Assembly (NCBI GenBank): GCA_023267775.1
Contig: JAHFMQ010000014.1
Span: 1 to 14,400, forward strand
Direction: 5' to 3'
Length of the DNA stretch: 14,400 nucleotides
Source of the DNA: Candidatus Kaiserbacteria bacterium
Lineage (GTDB): Bacteria > Patescibacteriota > Minisyncoccia > Phycocordibacterales > Phycocordibacteraceae
Shown one piece after another: positions 13,901 through 14,400 of the stretch. The notes below the pieces were generated by a model. The model was not told the origin of the DNA. It did no database searches and worked only from the letters and a program-made list of their open reading frames with translations. Made by a program: the position numbers and the translations under genes. Each line of letters opens with the position of its first letter. Positions within the stretch are counted from its first letter, which is position 1.

Positions 13901-14309
13901 GATTGAAACGACGATGAATAATCATAAGAACGATGATTGCAATAAATGATCCAAGCGAAGCGGTAATCAGATTCAATCCAAGAAATGACGGAAGAATCTG
14001 TGTGCAAGGTACATTTATATTGCACGGCGCGAACGCTTCCGAGACTTTACCATAGTAAAGAAGCGTATGATAGAGCGCAGTTAGCCCGCCAAGTATTCCA
14101 AAAGGGAGTACGAATGTGGAAAGCTCGCGTTCAGTCCGCCACATACTTAACGGGATGATGATAACCAGCGGATACATGAAAATTCGTTGCCACCAGCACA
14201 AAACGCACGGTTCAATACCGATATGCTGCGCATAGAGACTTCCAAGCAACGCAGTCAGTGCAATGGCAAACGCAAGAAGCGGAGTGAGGGAATATAGCCT
14301 GCGAAACAT
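13887..14309 (-). CDS. dsbB: DsbB/BdbC-like disulfide bond oxidoreductase
   Basis: 140 residues, four membrane helices. The first periplasm-side pair is PCVLCWWQR (C35, C38), with the family's WxQR. The second pair, in the loop between helices 3 and 4, is APCNINVPCTQ (C96, C102). This is the DsbB layout: electrons pass from DsbA through the two pairs to quinone. ATG 14309 is chosen; an in-frame GTG at 14330 would add seven residues but lies inside the promoter-like box. It is first in the operon and overlaps dsbA by 14 bp. No other DsbB-type gene is in the window. Confidence 0.92.
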   Translation of the reverse strand: MFRRLYSLTPLLAFAIALTALLGSLYAQHIGIEPCVLCWWQRIFMYPLVIIIPLSMWRTERELSTFVLPFGILGGLTALYHTLLYYGKVSEAFAPCNINVPCTQILPSFLGLNLITASLGSFIAIIVLMIIHRRFNHEII

Positions 14310-14320
14310 GGGGTTCTGAC

Positions 14321-14329
14321 ATTCTAACA
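14321..14329 (-). promoter_or_regulatory. Extended -10 promoter candidate for the dsb-PAP2-dgkA operon
   Basis: On the minus strand TGTTAGAAT (14329 down to 14321) fits TGn-TAnnnT and ends 11 bases before ATG 14309. TTGCCA (14353-14348) is too far away (about 21 bp) to be a good -35, so the call rests on the extended -10. The upstream hairpin terminator supports a new transcript starting here. Confidence 0.45.
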
Positions 14330-14356
14330 CGCTGCATACCGATTTGTTGGCAACGA

Positions 14357-14381
14357 AAAAACCGCTCCGTGAGCGGTTTTT
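14357..14381. terminator. Intrinsic terminator hairpin (bidirectional)
   Basis: Arms 14357-14367 and 14371-14381 (AAAAACCGCTC / GAGCGGTTTTT) are exact inverted repeats around a 3-base loop, with a T-run on the 3' side on both strands. No + strand gene ends nearby, so it probably ends a minus-strand gene that lies beyond the right edge and isolates the dsb operon from it. Confidence 0.85.
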
Positions 14382-14400
14382 CCGTTGTTCATGGTTTATT

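Overview
The window looks like chromosomal DNA of a Patescibacteria/CPR bacterium, probably Parcubacteria-like. This is inferred from gene content: a PaaX/Cas2-like protein with an N-terminal membrane helix, a giant Ig-repeat surface protein, and compact overlapping genes. Starts mostly lack Shine-Dalgarno sites and sit just behind extended -10 promoters. There is no rRNA, tRNA or marker gene here to settle the taxonomy.

Layout. (1) 1-3446, + strand: the C-terminal 958 residues of a large extracellular protein made of about eight Ig-like domains plus a carboxypeptidase-regulatory-like domain. It is joined by an ATGA overlap to a membrane-anchored TlpA/thioredoxin-fold protein with no cysteine at all. 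(2) 3447-4748: a gene-poor island holding one minus-strand gene, a membrane-anchored winged-helix plus Cas2-like (PaaX-type) protein. Two related palindromes lie on each side of it. The palindromes share a TATCC(A/C)CT outer box and a CTATAG centre, but mix two alternative inner octamers. There is no cas1, CRISPR array or transposase. This is the most unusual part of the window. (3) 4749-10919, + strand: a signalling cluster. It contains a 7TM-Cache sensor without output domain, a NIT-like/HAMP/coiled-coil sensor without output domain, a complete Cache-HAMP-PAS histidine kinase, and two single-domain response regulators, each with its own extended -10 promoter. (4) 14309-11034, - strand: a compact envelope operon in the order dsbB, dsbA, divergent PAP2 phosphatase, YjdF/DUF2238-like membrane protein, undecaprenol/diacylglycerol kinase, canonical PAP2 phosphatase. 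A hairpin terminator at the right edge separates it from whatever lies upstream.

How it may work together. The minus-strand operon combines disulfide formation outside the membrane (DsbA oxidised by DsbB) with lipid-carrier kinase/phosphatase chemistry, which fits envelope assembly. The signalling cluster could let three membrane receptors feed one kinase and two receiver proteins. The Cas2-like gene and its palindromes may be a self-regulating repressor/operator unit or a domesticated or mobile repeat-associated element; the sequence alone does not decide between these.
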